Source of the DNA: Chamaesiphon sp041738715 | Lineage (GTDB): Bacteria; Cyanobacteriota; Cyanobacteriia; Cyanobacteriales; Chamaesiphonaceae | Length of the DNA: 64,000 nucleotides | NCBI GenBank assembly: GCA_041738715.1 | Contig: JBGSPI010000139.1 | Span: 62,001-126,000 of the forward strand | Direction: 5' to 3' | Part shown: in pieces, positions 35,298-48,757 of the stretch | Position numbering within the stretch: position 1 is the first letter of the stretch | How the letters are laid out: every line of letters starts with the position of its first letter | Notes under the pieces: generated by a model | Databases searched by the model: none | Told to the model about the DNA's origin: nothing | The model's input: only the letters and a program-made list of their open reading frames with translations | Translations under genes and position numbers: made by a program

Positions 35298-37668
35298 GCA
35301 CCAGCAGCAGCGAGGCAGCGAAAACAGCAGTAGGAGCAACAGTAGCAGCAAAAGTAGCAGCAACAGTGGCAAGTGTGCTCAGCAACCACAGCAGGGACGC
35401 TGTCAAGTGTGTTCAGCAACAGCAAGCTCCACTCAGCACACACACTACGAACAGCCCTTGGCACAGAGGCACCAACATTGAAGCACTCTCTGCAAATATA
35501 TACCCACAGCCTTGCGCAAGGCACTCTGCCATCCTTGACCATCTGATGTCTCTCATGCTCACCAGCCCCTACGCCAGCACATCAAGCACAAACCATATAG
35601 AACAGACACAAACCTCTTGACAGCACATCAACTGTGCAGCAGGACAGCTGCAGGGGGGCTCGGGACTATGCCAGGTGTACATGGTGCACTTCTGACCCCA
35701 CCACGCCCCACAACAGTGTGCCACCAGTGAGAGGGTGTGCCTACAAACGAACTGCTGCCTGAGACACCAACACCAATCCTGCCGGTGACGCTCGGAATCG
35801 CTCAACAAGCACCAGCACCACCATCATTCGGTGGCGCATGCCATTCCCCCTCCCACAGGCAGGCAGATGAAGTCACACAGGTGCTGGTGGACCAGACACA
35901 AACATCACCCCATTCACTGTTGTGACAGCCGTACTATTTCCTGGCTCAACCGTCCGTCTTCTCCTACTGGACTGGGTCCTACCTCGGCTCTGCCCTCCCA
36001 CCACAGCCCACCACAGCGCAGCCAATAAGGCAAACCAAGGCAAGCCGCCTGCGCGTCTTCTGTGCACTGCTCCTTAGCCACGTGATGCTGCTACTCACGT
36101 GCTGTTGCTTGACCTCTATGGCTTCCCAACTGCCCCCACACCCCACAAGGGCCACCCCTCACCCCTCCCCACCACCACACCCCAGCACTCACAGGGGAGG
36201 ACCGCATCAGGCTCCAGCTGAGGCCGCCTGCCACTGCCAGTGAGATGCTGGCTGACGTCAGGCCGTCAAGCACTGCGGCATTGAGGCACTCACGCTTGCG
36301 CTGTTGGACGAGGTGCAGGGTGCGCACATGGTCCAGGTCAGACATGACAGCCAGCTGCCCGGCCGTTGCTGCTGCTGCACCAGCCGCTGCTGGGCTTGCC
36401 TAGATGCTGTCCAGGTCGACTAGCGAGGCTACCGAAACGGTTGTGATGCTGCGGCGTGTCTATCTGTGCTCATACAGTGCCTGGAGCCTCGGTTGTGTAC
36501 AGTGGGATACCCACAGTGCAGTTGTGGCCTAGAAGCTCTGAACAGCAAGACTGCTACCAGCGGTCGCAATCGTGTGCTGTGATACCAGTTCACTGGACAG
36601 TTGTGTTTCTGGCAGGGAGCAGCACACTGGCTAGCAGCAGCTGAGTGAGCTTGAGGTGGATTCGAGTGGGGTGATGATGATGTAAGAAGGGTGCCTTGAC
36701 GCCGCTCTGAAGCTACGCTCCAAATGTTTGTCGACCTGTTTTCTGCGAGTTGTCTTGCCATTTGTCAGGACGTGCACGTCCAAGTTGTTATCAGCGCCCC
36801 CTCATCTGCTGACCCAGCTGAAGGGATCTCTATCCAGCGAGCACTACAATTGTTGGATGTTTGCTGATCAAATACGACTGACTGCATCGAGGCTCGGTCA
36901 GGCTCGCCATCAAGTTGACAGTAGTCAGAGGACTTGAGGCCTCTTGCCAATCCGCAGCATGGCTAGCTTTTAACCGCTTAGTATGATCTAGATGGACGCT
37001 GCTATATGAAATATGCATACAGTGCAGGGCACTCAGGCGCACAGCAGACAGACCACCACGAAGGACATCTACAGTCGGTGTGTGGCAGCAGCGCACTCGC
37101 GATGTCTACCACATCCTGTTGCAGGCGCATTGTTTTTTGTGACTGACGTTTGTGCCATACATCTATCCTGATCGTGGGCAGGCCTGTGCTGTTGTGTCCC
37201 TCCTGCTGACCTTGAACCTGCTGTCTCTCAACCTGCCACCCTGCTACCTGTCTGCTGCAGACCTGGTTGTGTCAGGCAGCCCGTCTGCAGTGGTATCTTC
37301 TCTCAAACTGGCCCCAGTCAGCAGGTGGGCTGCTGCCGCGTGTTGTGAGCTTGTTTGCAGCTGCAGCAACACCAGCCTCAGACCAGCCTCAGTTGTGCCA
37401 CATTGTCTGGCTTGAGATCTGGACCACACCGTTGTCACCTATGTACGCATATGTATTGATCTGTCAAGCTGCTTGGTGCTCAGCTACAAGGTCTGTGTGC
37501 AGCTGCCTGATTGCACCTGTCCTGTGCACTTGTGTGGTTGCTGTCCACACATGTGTTGAACTGTCACAGCTGTAAGCAAGACATTGAGTGTGCGTGTGTT
37601 TTGTGGGAGATGTTCTGTGTTCACTGTCGTCGCTTAGTCTGCTGTGCCCGTGTGTGACTGCCCTGTAG
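35298..37668. other. Mostly unassigned algal sequence upstream of the OPR-like gene
   Basis: No complete gene can be supported. One possible minus-strand exon is listed separately (36193-36345). The final 500 bases, rich in CTGTC/CCTG and pyrimidine tracts, probably contain introns and earlier exons of the OPR-like gene, but their frames cannot be fixed by eye. Confidence 0.45.
36193..36345 (-). CDS. Possible exon of an unidentified protein
   Basis: A 51-codon frame starting MSDLDHVRTLHLVQQRKREC and continuing through a hydrophobic segment (ASISLAVAGGLSW) ends at a good donor, CCCCT|GTGAGT. It looks more protein-like than its surroundings (charged helix, then membrane-like helix). Neighbouring exons were not found and no family was recognised, so this is a weak call. 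Confidence 0.25.
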
Positions 37669-40600
37669 GCGCAGCCCCAGCGGCCTCATGCCCTGCTGCA
37701 GCGCTGCCACAGCCTGCTGGTGCGCCAGTCAGCAGCAGGCAGCGACTCAGCCACACAACAGCAGCAGCAGGAGTTTGGGCAGGAGCAGCTGCAGAGTAGA
37801 CCGCGCGTCCTGCAGCTGCCAGAGCAGGACAGGCAACCCCGCTCTTCCTTCAGCAGCAGCAGCGGCAGTGACTGGGATGACTTCAGTTTGAGTGCTGCGG
37901 GCAATGGTGGTGCTGCTGACACAAGCAGCCGTGGGTTCTTCCTTCCAGCAGATGCCAGTCCAGCTCAAATCACATGGAGCCTTAGCCATGCTGACAGCAT
38001 TCAGCAGCTGCAGTCTGCAGTGGCCCTGTATGCACCCAACTTCAACTGCATACACATCTCAGCGGCATTTGTGCGGCTCCAGCGGGTGTGGCCCAGCAGT
38101 GGTAGCAGCAACCACAGCAGCAGCAGCCGAAGTGGGCCGCCAGCATCAACATCATCTGCTTCTGCCCATGAAGATGCGTGGTTGGTCCAGCCAAGCAGCA
38201 GCAGCAGCAGCACCAGCAGCAGCAGCAGCAGCAGAGGCGACCTTGCAGCTGCGCGCCAGCTGCTGTCTCGGCTGCAGTCCCTAGCACTCACAGTGCCACG
38301 TATAGACAGCCGCTTTGTGACCAACGTGCTGTACAGCTTAGCAGTGCTGGCGTCGGTGCATGGTGAGGCTGGGGCCTACAGCGCTGCCCTGGTCAACAGG
38401 CTGTGTGCTGCAGCCTACAGCCTCACCAACAGCATGCCGCCACAGGAGCTGGCCACACTGGCATGGTCCCTGGCCAGGCTGGCAGTGGTGCCCGCCCCTG
38501 CACTGCTGCGCAGGCTGGTGTCCAATGTGCTGGTGCAGCTGGGGCGCTTCAGCCCTCAGGACCTGCTGATGACCTTGTCAGCACTGCCAGCACTGCACCA
38601 GACACCAGGCTTGGTTGCGCCCTACAGCACAGTCCATAAGCTGGCAGCAGCAGTGGGGCGGGTGGTGCCAGTTGCCTCAGCCCATGAAGCTGCTGCTCTG
38701 CTGGCGGCACTGGGTGGGGTGCGCTGGCGAGCTCCGCCAGCCTGGCTGCAAGCATACTGGGCTGCTGTGGCGCCCAAAGTGCAGGACATGGGCTGGCAGC
38801 AGCTGGCCATGACTGGCTGGGCGCTGGGTCAGCTGTCACCTCTGGTTGCTGCGCCCCCTGCTGCCTGGCTGGAGGCCTGGGAGGCAGCACTCAGCCAGCA
38901 CCTGCACAGGGCAGCAGCAGACACAGCAGGGCCCAGCATTGGCAGCCACAGCAGCAGTGTGAGCTGGCCAGGTAGGCAGCAGGTGCCTGCTGTTGAGTTG
39001 TGTATGGTGCTGTATGGCTGGTCCAAGGCTATACCACAGCAGCCCCCCAGCGAACAGCTGCAGCAGCTGGTACTGAGTGTCACACAGGAAGCCCTCAACG
39101 GCAGCAGCAGCAGTAGCAGTACTTTGTCAATCAAGCAGCAGCGGCAGGTCAAAGCACAACAGGCACAGCAACAGCAGCGGCAGCAGCAGCCGCAGCAGGA
39201 GCCACAGCAGTTACCACTGGCATGGCAGCAGCAGCTACAGCTCCACACAGAGCTGCACACTGCTTTGCAGCAGCAGCACCAGCAGCCACAGCAAGTGAGC
39301 ATGCCAGAGAGCAGCAGCAGCAGCAGTAGACCAGGGTTGAGTCCGCGCCTGTTGGCTGAGCTGGTGTCAGCCATGGCCCGCTGGCAGCTGCTGCCCCCTC
39401 GGCAGTGGCTGCTGGACTATCTCACTGCCTCACAGCAGCAGCTGCAGCTGGGTGGGTTCAGCATCAGGGACCTCAGCAGCACCCTGTGGGGGTTGGCAAC
39501 ACTGGGGGTCAAGCCCAACACACACTGGCTGGACCTGGCAGCAGCAGCAGCCGGGCAGCAGATGCAGCGCCAAGCACAGGTTGTGCTGCAGTCGCAGCAG
39601 CAGCAGCAGCAGCAACAACAACGGCAGCAGCGGCAGCAGCAGCAGCAGCAGGCTGTTGAAAACATCAACCAAACCGCCAGCTTTGGTGTAGGCACAAGTG
39701 TGAACAGTAGTTTACAGAACCAGGCTTATGTGAGCACGCTACAGCAGCCATGGTCAAGCAGCCGGCAGCAGCAGCGGTATGCTGCTGTGCCGAAGCAGCT
39801 TGCTGTGCTGCTGTGGTCTCTGCAGAGGCTGCAGTACAGGCCTGGCAGTAGCTTTTGGCAGCCATTCTGGGATGTGTCCACCCCTCTGTTGGCCCAGCAC
39901 TACACTGCACGGGACTTGGCCATGACGCTTGATGCTGTCGTGCAGCAGCAGCAGCAGCCACCACAGCCGTGGATCGATGCAGCCCTGGCAGCAGCTCTGT
40001 CTGTGCATAAGCGAGAGCCCAAAGCAGCCAGAGATCCACCCAAACAGCAGCAGCAGCCTCAGCAGCAGCAGTCCTCATGGCGCCAGCCACCCAGCAGCAG
40101 CAGTAGGGAACAGCACCAGCAGGAGCAGGAGCAAGATGTTCTTCCAGGGCAGCAGCTGCAGCTGCAGCAGCAGCAGCGGCAGCAGTTCACGCAGCATCTG
40201 TTGAGCACGCTCAGCAGCTTTGTGCGTTTGCGTGTGGCTCCTGGTCAGCAGTGGTGTGGGTGTGTGCTGGACAGGCCTGTCAGGCCACTGACACACACAC
40301 TCACTGCACAGGTGAGGGTGGTGGAGAGAGGGGGGGCAGTAGGGTTGGTGTTTGTGTAGCAGCGGCATATCATTACCGCGGCAGAGGATGGGAGGGTGCT
40401 GTGAACTGTCCATGACACATGAGACATATGTGTCAAGGGTTGCCGCTTGCTCCTTCAGCAGTATAGACAGCTGCCACCTCACTTGTATGACAGTTACCGC
40501 CTCACATGGTCCGCTGAGCCTACTTCAACCCTACTCACGTTGCTGTGCTGCTGCTGCGCTGCTACTGTGCTGCTGCTGTGCCATCCCTGTGCAGGACATG

Positions 40601-41460
40601 TGTCAGCTGCTGTGGGCCTTGGGCAGTTGTGGTTACAGCCCCACAGGCCGCGCCCTGCCAGCTTGGCTGCACACACACGTTGAACACATCCTGTGGCCCA
40701 CTCCCAGCAGCAGCAGCTTGTTCCCTGACATCAGCCCAGAGTCAGCTGCACAGCTGTTTGTTGGTCTGCGGCGCAGCAAGGTTGTGCTGAGTGGTCAGTG
40801 GCTGGCAGCACTGCTGGATGCCAGTGAGGCAGCAGCAGCCACCCTCCCCCTACAGGTAGGCACAGCCACCAGGCACTGGCTGCTTATGCTGCCCCTCCCC
40901 CTGCATGTTGTGTGTGGCAAGGGCAGGTGGTGCTGCACTGTCTTGGGGATCTGATGCATGAGGCAGTCTGATTCAACATGTGACGGGGTTGCATGGGAAC
41001 GGGTTTGAAGGAGCGCAGCCATTGGGAGGCCAGCATCTTGCTTTTGCTGTTCCTGAGTGGCACCGCGTGCTGACAGTGTGCATCCTTGTCCTGTACCCTT
41101 GCCTCTTTGACTGTGCAGGTGATGGCTCAGCTGGTTGCATATGCTGCCTCCACCTCCATCAGCCCACCAATCAGCTGGACAGCAGCTCTACTGGCAGCAC
41201 TGCCCAACACCCTGGCAGCCCAGCAGCAGCAGCAGCAGCAGGAGGCGGGTCAGCAGCAGCGTGCAGCTGTATGGCTGTTGACCTTGTTGGTAGGGCTATG
41301 GGACATGCGGGTGGCCCTGCAGCCATATCAGGCTCAGCAGCTGCAGGCAGCAGTGGACAGCGCCATGCCGCATGCATCAGCACAAGTGGGCCACAGGCTG
41401 CAGCGTTGCCTGAGCAGGCTACTGAAGGCACTGCAGCAGCAGCAGCAGCCGCAGTGCTGA
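37669..41460 (+). CDS. OPR/FASTK-like helical-repeat protein (organelle RNA factor), 5-prime incomplete
   Basis: Three exons, all joined in phase 0: 37669-40311, 40595-40855 and 41119-41460. Donors are CAG|GTGAGG and CAG|GTAGGC; acceptors are GTAG, GCAG and GCAG. They give 1081 residues and a TGA stop. Repeated helical units such as PPQELATLAWSLARLAVVP, DLSSTLWGLATLGVKP and QLAVLLWSLQRL have the P-x-E/D-L-A-x-x-x-W-x-L-x-x-L pattern of octotricopeptide/FASTK-like proteins, which guide organelle mRNA stability or translation in green algae (for example TBC2). Poly-Gln and poly-Ser tracts interrupt the repeats. No RAP domain was seen. Earlier exons with a transit peptide are expected. Confidence 0.7.
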
Positions 41461-43060
41461 GCAGCAGCCGCAGTGCTGAGCAGCAGCAATGATGTCTATG
41501 GGCGCTTGGACAGCGCTCCATGACTGAAGGGTGTGCTGCTGCTGGTGGCAGTAGCTTGAGCAGTGTCGGTAGTGTAGCTGTTGTCCCTGGTCTTGAACCC
41601 TCCCCTGCTGCGGGGGATGGCGACTGCCACCCTCCTTGGGCTCAGCATCAGCAGGTGTGCCTCATGGTGAAGCACAGCCTGGGCTGTGTGGCGGTGTGCT
41701 GTAGGCCAGCATTTTGGGCGGGTTGTGCAGCTGTGTGGATCTGAATCTGCTGTGAAGCACAACCAGACTGCATTGCACTTTATGGTCAGTAAGTTTTGGC
41801 CTACAGGGTGTGCACGTGGGGGGCATAAGCAAGATTTGCTTAGGTGGAGTTGTCAGAGGTGTGCGCGTGTTCTGAGGTGTAGGCCTGCCCATAGCCAAGG
41901 GCACCAGTGTGGCCCCCTAGCAGTTCTCTGTAGTCCGCTGTGTCGTGTGGCTGTTCTTGTCGGCCTTGGTTGGGCATGTGCTGTGAGGTGACATGGTGTT
42001 GGTCAGCCGCTGACCGCGGGCCGTGGTTTGCAGCTGTGGCACAGCCGTGTACTGTGCCTGTGTTTGCATCTTGATGAAGCGTCAAAAGCGCTGAGTGTTG
42101 TTTAGTATTCAAGTCTACATCAGGCAGGGATGCCATGTTTTAACATACAATGTTGGTATCCTGAGGAATTTGAGGCTGGCCAGCTCTGCTTCGACTGACC
42201 GTCAGGTCGATGTGCAGCTGGTTGAGGTCCTGCTGCCGCTGAGTCGCTTACATTGACAAACACCCACATGAAAAGCATGTTGGTCAGCATTGTGAATTTT
42301 TGAATTTAATGTTCAACATAGGCCAAACTCCTTCCTATTGCAAGCAGATGTCGTTGTCATGTCACCAATCATGAGATCACCACCTGGAGGCAGGAGGGGC
42401 TCGAGGCAAGAAGTAGTGAACAAGGTCGGACACCAGCACATCTTAGTGTCTATTCCTGTTTGCTTCGCACTTCATCAGACCCGAGTTGCAAGGCATCCGA
42501 ACGTGATCACGCGTGTGACGTTTGTACAGCGCCTGTACATGTACACGTGCCCGTCTTCAGTGCAGAGCATGCTGTTATCAACAGGCTACTGTCTATGACT
42601 ACTGTCTGATTCACTGCATTTCGCTTGTGCTCTGCTGTGTTCGTTGCCACACAAAGATCTGGGCGTTCAAACACTGGTCAGGCTCAGGCACTGTCACCAC
42701 ACCCTTACAGGATACAGCACATCAGTGTTCAAGCTCATACGTTGTGCGCTATATCTGTAAACCCGCCCTCTGTCTTGGGGTGCAGCCCAAATCCCAAGTA
42801 CTGTACACTTCCCACTGCAGTCCTCGTCTGCAGCTGCTGTTTATAATGTGGGGCCATGCATGCCGATGCAGCATCAATGTCGTCTGCAGTGCATCCTTAT
42901 AGCCTTTCATTTGATCAATGGGCGACTTCCAGCAGCACCGAACAGTCTTGTAGAGGCACGCGCAGTGTGCTGAGCCTGCAGCATGTGCACCAACAGCAAC
43001 AGACTAGGTGGTTGCCAGTGCAGCAAAACCAGATCAACTGGTGCCTCTTGTGTGCGCTCT
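41461..43060. other. Spacer between OPR-like and glycosyltransferase genes
   Basis: No gene is supported. It probably contains the 3-prime UTR of the OPR-like gene, since chlorophyte UTRs are long, and the promoter of the next gene. A TGTAA word, the usual green-algal polyadenylation signal, occurs near 42755, but it is far from the stop and may be chance. Confidence 0.45.
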
Positions 43061-46000
43061 ATGCATGCAAAGCGTGATGATTGTATCAGGTTGGCGATCT
43101 GGTGTACGTACTTGCTTTGCTGGCAGCTGCTGATATGTACAGCACAGCAGCTGCCTGCAGGAAACAGTAACACAGCAGCTGCCAAGCAGGAGCCTCAGCT
43201 TGCGGGTTTGACAGAAGGCACAGAGCTGACTAGAAGCAGCAACAGCATGAAGCAGCACCTGCGTGGCCAGCACTACAACAACCCGGATGCTGGTGCTGCA
43301 CGAACACCGCAAACACGTGCTGCCCTACAGCAACAGCTCATGCAGCGCCAACTTGCTCGCAGCCCATCTACTACTTCCCTAGATCTGCAGATGTCCTCCT
43401 GGCGACAGCAGCATCAGGGCCAGGTTCACCATGCAGACTCCCAGGGTGAGACTCTTTCTGGTTCAGGTGAGGCACTGATGTCGACCATGCAGCATGCAGC
43501 ACTAGAAGTTGTGCATGCAGCAAGGGCACCAGGGTCAGAGAAGGGTGCGCAACTGCCTTCTGACCTGCATACACACGCAAGTGAGCTCAGGACACATCAG
43601 CTGCAGGGCCAGCAAGATGCATGGCTGGACTTGAGACGTGAAGACATCACCAGCTGGCGTAAGCTCCAGTCAGAACATGCACAGTCAGCACAGCAACAGC
43701 TCACCATGCAGGGCAGCCAGCAGCTGCGGCTGGTGCAGGACAGCCTGTTTGAGGCACCCGCCGTACCACAGCCAGGTCCAGACCAGCAGGGCTCAGCCCT
43801 GCTGTGGGCTCTCAGCCAACAGCAGTCACAGCAGGGGACAACCTCTCAAGCAGACCTTCCAGCTGACACGGAAGAACTCAGTTTTGCCGCTGCACCTGCA
43901 GCACAGGAACACACAGCACAGCATGCCGCACTGGCATTGAGCAGCAGTGCTCAAAGCAAACCTCACAACCATCTTGCCGCAACGACCTCAGTAGGGGAAT
44001 GGCCACCTGTGCCACCCGCTGCCCCCACACCCTCCAGCACAGACCTGCCCAGCAGACATCAACGTGTGGAAGTGGACTTCATGTCAGAAGATGACTACAG
44101 CATGGTATTTACAGGTTTCTCTTCCAAGCATCAGCAAGGTTACATGGTGGGCGCGTCTGACACCAGCATAGCTGCCGAAGCTGCAGCCTACGGCCAAAAC
44201 CCTGAGGGTGCAGGGTACACAGGTGCCACCAGCACAGGGCTGACAGGTGTTGATGCAGCCAGTGATGACATGGCTGCGGACGTGAGGGAGTAGCGGCCTG
44301 TTTGGGCCCCTGAGGTGCTGGACACACCTGCACCCAGTTTTGCACCAGGTGTGTCGTGTCTGGGCCCCAAAGGCATCAGGCCGCACCTGGCTTGCTCTGG
44401 AGTTGTGGGGCAGGATCACATGCGTTCCGGCACAAGTTGCCGGTGACTGATCCGCAACTGACTACTATGCTCCTTGACACGACATCCGCAGGACATGCAG
44501 GCAACCCTGGAATCGCTGCCAGGCACATACAGTAAAGCAGCTGATCTATGTGGACCATGTCTTGCAGGCTCCATGTCTTGCAGGCTGCTGATGTTGCTGG
44601 CTTCTACTTGTGCTTTCCTGGCTGCTGCTGTTCCAGTGCACAACACAACACTCCCAGTTGTGACAACTGCCTTTGATGCTGCAGCAGGAGGCAATGCAGC
44701 AGCAGCACAGGCGGCCGCGGCGCAGCAGGTGAGTGTTTGTCATATGCAGCTCTGCTCAGCAGCTACTCCACGACAGACTCCCACTTCCTCACCTTGATCC
44801 CACATCCTTACCTGTCTGGCAGGCATTGCAGCCCACCTGGTCATCATGTGCACAGCTGAGCCCTGACCTGGGCTCTGGCCCTGTTGATGTGGACCAGCTG
44901 GAGGTGGAGGCAGCTGCACACATGTTGGCATGGCTAGGTGAGGGGCAGCAGCACCAAGAGGTGTGCTGAGAGCTGACTTGTTTCCTGCAAGCTTTCAAAT
45001 ACAACGTGCTCGCCTTGATGGTGGTGCCTTGCCAACAATGTATTCACAGCGCAACACCATCCATACGATGTCACACAGTGCTCAAGTTGCGCTGCTCAGC
45101 AGCCGGGTGTGCTGGTGTCCTTGCTTGTGTGCTCAGGCCTGCAGGATGCCCAGTTGCCTGGGCCTGGTGAGGTTGCTGACTTTGATGAGCTCACAGCACT
45201 GCTGCACATGGTGGGGGCACAAGCACGGCTGGTGACAGACCCGGTGCCCTTCCTGGCAACAACACAACCACCCATGGACAGGTCAGCAACATCCGGGTGT
45301 TCTCAGGCAACGGAGCCAGCTGTTGAAGGGGAGGGGGCTTAGTTAGCAAGCATTAATTACTGCAGTCTAGCCGGGCAGTGCTTGAGAGTGACACTGAATC
45401 TTTCAACAGAGGGTGACATGATGGTGTCAAAGTTGGACTGGGCAAACATGCCTCAACCACTGCTGTTGCCATGTACTGCGCAGGCATGGCATGCCTCTGC
45501 TGATCCACTTTCCCATTCAAGAACAAGGGCCGCTTCTCTCGCCAGCAGATGTTGTCTGTGGCCTCTTGGGCCAGGCACAACCCAGACCACGCCATCCTGA
45601 TGTATGATGAGTCAGACATGGCAGCCTACTTGAGGTGGGTATGTTGTTGGACTCCCTGAGGGTACCCACAGCTTAGTACTGCTGATGAACCGCCTCCATA
45701 CCAAGCTGCTGGGGCATCAACTAGGCAAATCAGAGCATCTCGCACTGCTTTTTGCACCATTTGGCCTGTTGAACACCTGAGGTGTGCTTCCGAGTGCACC
45801 GTGATGCCATCATGTGACTGACAGTAGTGCTTCTCAAGGCCCTCGGGCCTAGGCAAGCGGCAACTACTAAGTGTGCCCCTGTGTGATGTGTTGTCGTCCA
45901 CAGCCTGCCTGGCTCGTCTCACCTTGACACATACCTTGCCCTCAGGCCAGGTGATGAGCGCAGCTCACTGTGGCGCCACATCATCATGTGCGAAACTGGT

Positions 46001-47210
46001 GGGGTGTACACAGACGCTGACATGTGGTGCGTCAAGCCGATCCAGGTGATTGCCAGGGCCCCAGCTGACCTGAGGGTTTCCCTGTTGAATGTTACCTAAC
46101 AGTTTGCAGCACGAGACTGTCGCCCACATTTCACAAACATTATGCAGCTCACTCAGCGATTGCAGTTTTTGAGTGAGGCAAACATAATGAGATGCGCTAT
46201 TCACGCATGTGCACAGGATTGGACCGCTAATAGTGCCACGTCAGCAGATGCCCTGGCGGGCATTCAAGATGTTGTCCAGGTGGACACGTCAAACGCAGAT
46301 GTGAGGGAAAGCCCTGCCCATGAACACATCTGGGTGCAGTTCCAGCATTGGACGCTGGCTGGAGCACCCAGGCACTCAGTACATTGCAGGGTGCCTCAAC
46401 TCATCAGGTGAGTGAGCTGCACAGCATGCATACTGTCCTCGTAGCTGGCCGGTTCAAAGTCGCAATTGCTCTCTGCGGACTGTTGCTGAAGTGGTAGAGC
46501 CTGGCAGGGCGGATTTTGCAACAAGCCAAGGCACCCTCAGGGCATGCTGCAGAACGCACTTGATCATAGAGATTGCAGCAGTCATACCGTGATTTTCCCC
46601 AGCCCAGTGTACACCTTGAGACATGGTCGCAGTCAAACAAGATGCAAGGAGGGGGACAGCTACATACCACCCACAATCCTGCAATGTGCGTACGACAGGC
46701 AGCGAATGGACGTCATCTATGCAGCAACCTTATCTGAGGCTGAGCGGTCACGTGCTTCTGACGCCATGCGCCTAGCTACCACACACGCCTGGTCCATCAG
46801 TGTGCTGCAACATATGCATGATGCTGGAGTGGCAGCCGTGCAAGTAGTCGTGCCAGTGGCAGGTGAGGACAGGGCACCTAGCAACAGGGCAGTATGTACC
46901 ATCATGGCATGCACTGTTTGGCGGTTGCCACAACAGGGAGCCGCCAGTTTGTTTGACTGTGCGAGATAGGCCCGGCGAGATAGCGGCTACAGCAGGCTGT
47001 TTTGATCATGCACACACTGATTGTGTACGCCCATACTGCATGTTTCTGCAGGGGGGCCACCGCGTCGACAACTCAACCCGTGTAATGCCTATGACGACAT
47101 TTGGGTGTGCAGCAACACTGTTCTTCAGGCCGTCTGCACAGCTGGAGACAGTGTATGTCATGCCAATGAGCAGGTGGGATTCTCATCATGATGGTGCCAC
47201 CATGGTTTAG
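43061..47210 (+). CDS. GT32-type DXD glycosyltransferase, multi-exon, apparent frameshift
   Basis: Proposed exons are 43061-44281, 44492-44728, 44823-44937, 45137-45281, 45484-45634, 45946-46045, 46217-46407 and 46699-46862, then an unresolved last exon near 47052-47210. The N-terminus (MHAKRDDCIRLAIWCTYLLC) looks like a type II Golgi anchor, followed by a Gln/Ser/Ala-rich stem. The catalytic core shows MPLLIHF, MLSVASWARHNPDHAILMYD, then CETGGVYTDADMWCVKP with the DXD motif (Asp-Ala-Asp), and FQHWTLAGAPRH, as in OCH1/GT32 enzymes. Intron phases agree throughout except in the fifth exon, where one extra base near 45509-45516 breaks the frame. The first exon could instead belong to a separate gene. 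Confidence 0.6.
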
Positions 47211-48757
47211 GCAACCTTCAAAATCAGGCCCAGCCTAAGAAAGGTTGACGTGACATGGCATGAGCCTATGCATGCCCGGCACTGAATTGAACTGCTGGCC
47301 ACGTAACCGCATTTTGCTGGACCTGTTGAGCTATCTTCCTCGGCTCTCGGACTTTGAATCACAAGCACCACAGTTTTCAGAGTCCAGCAAATGCATGTAC
47401 TCGCATGCCCAATCATGCCTGTACTCATAAACACTTATGCATGAGCGTTTGGCGTGATCAGCTGCCCAGTGCTGGATCGGAGTATTCGTAGCAGGATAGG
47501 CAATGCTGGCTGCTTGGCTTGCGCACCCGGCGCGGCTCATGCCTTTCATCAAGATGGAGCTACTGCAGTTTGATTATGGGTGCTGGCACAGGTGTTCAGT
47601 GTAGAGACCAACACAACTTGACTGCGGCAAGTGCTTACAACCACAACAGCTGTGCGCAGTACAATACTGGCAGCAGGCATGTGCCATAGTGTCTAGTGGA
47701 TTACCAGTCAGGCACGAATTGAACAACCTGATGACTTGTAGGATGTGTTCAGCACAGCTTGGAGGAATGCATTGATTGTCTGTCATATGCTACACACACC
47801 CTACTCAGGCCTGCGGCAGTCCGTCTGCGGCAAAAGGCCCTGCACCATCAACGTCATCAGACCAAGCACCCCGCAGGCAGCACTGCTCAACAAGTTGTGT
47901 ACACATCACAAAGAATGACACCACATTCATCCAAGCAAAGGCGACGCAAGATCCCCCGCCAAACCTACACTGCAACATCAGCCCAATGCTAGGTGACTAA
48001 CATTACAACATAAGCGGGCGTGCAGCTGCCGATTGAGTTCTGCAACACTGCTCACAGTTGCAAGGCAAGAAATGATACAGCAGCCATTGCAGCTGCACGT
48101 TATCTTGGGTAATGTACACATACCAAGGCACAATATGCCATCACCACGAAAACAGCCGAGGTCACCCCAAAGCTGATGTCGAAGAACAACTGCTGCCCAG
48201 AAACACAGCCGGCCATTTTAGCCAGCCTTGAGGCAGCACTAGTAAAGCAATCCAGACCATACATGCAAAGAATATGTCATGGCCTCTGTTGGCACCACCA
48301 ACACGTAGTACTGCGTGCCTCTGCAGCCACTTTCTGAGGATGAGCCAAAATGGTATATGGCACACAGGAGCTGCCGTCGACAGCAGGTCAGAAAGTTGGC
48401 AAGACAGCCTGCAGGTGCTGATGAAAACAGTGAGCACAGCACAAAAATTGCTCAATCACACCTCTGCACAAAGGTGGCTGCACCCTTGATATACCTGACA
48501 CAGATTACAACCACGGGATGCACGACCCTGCACCACCACACCACACCACAAACACCTCGCACTACCACCATGACACATAACAGCACCCTCACACCAGACA
48601 CAACACTTACAGACAACCATGAACATGCCTCCGCCGCTGAAGCTCACCAGATGCACAAGTGACGTCATGGCCAGAAACCAGCCCACAGCAGTGTCACATT
48701 GACCTGCAACTTCAGCACAGCCTGAGATGCCACACACCAGATGCCATGACAACTGAA
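47211..48757. other. Unassigned spacer downstream of the glycosyltransferase
   Basis: No supported gene on either strand. A CA/CCA-rich stretch lies at 48520-48620 (ACCACCACACCACACCACAA and similar). TTACA words at 48003 and 48505 are TGTAA on the minus strand and could be polyadenylation signals of the minus-strand DUF819 gene. Confidence 0.45.
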
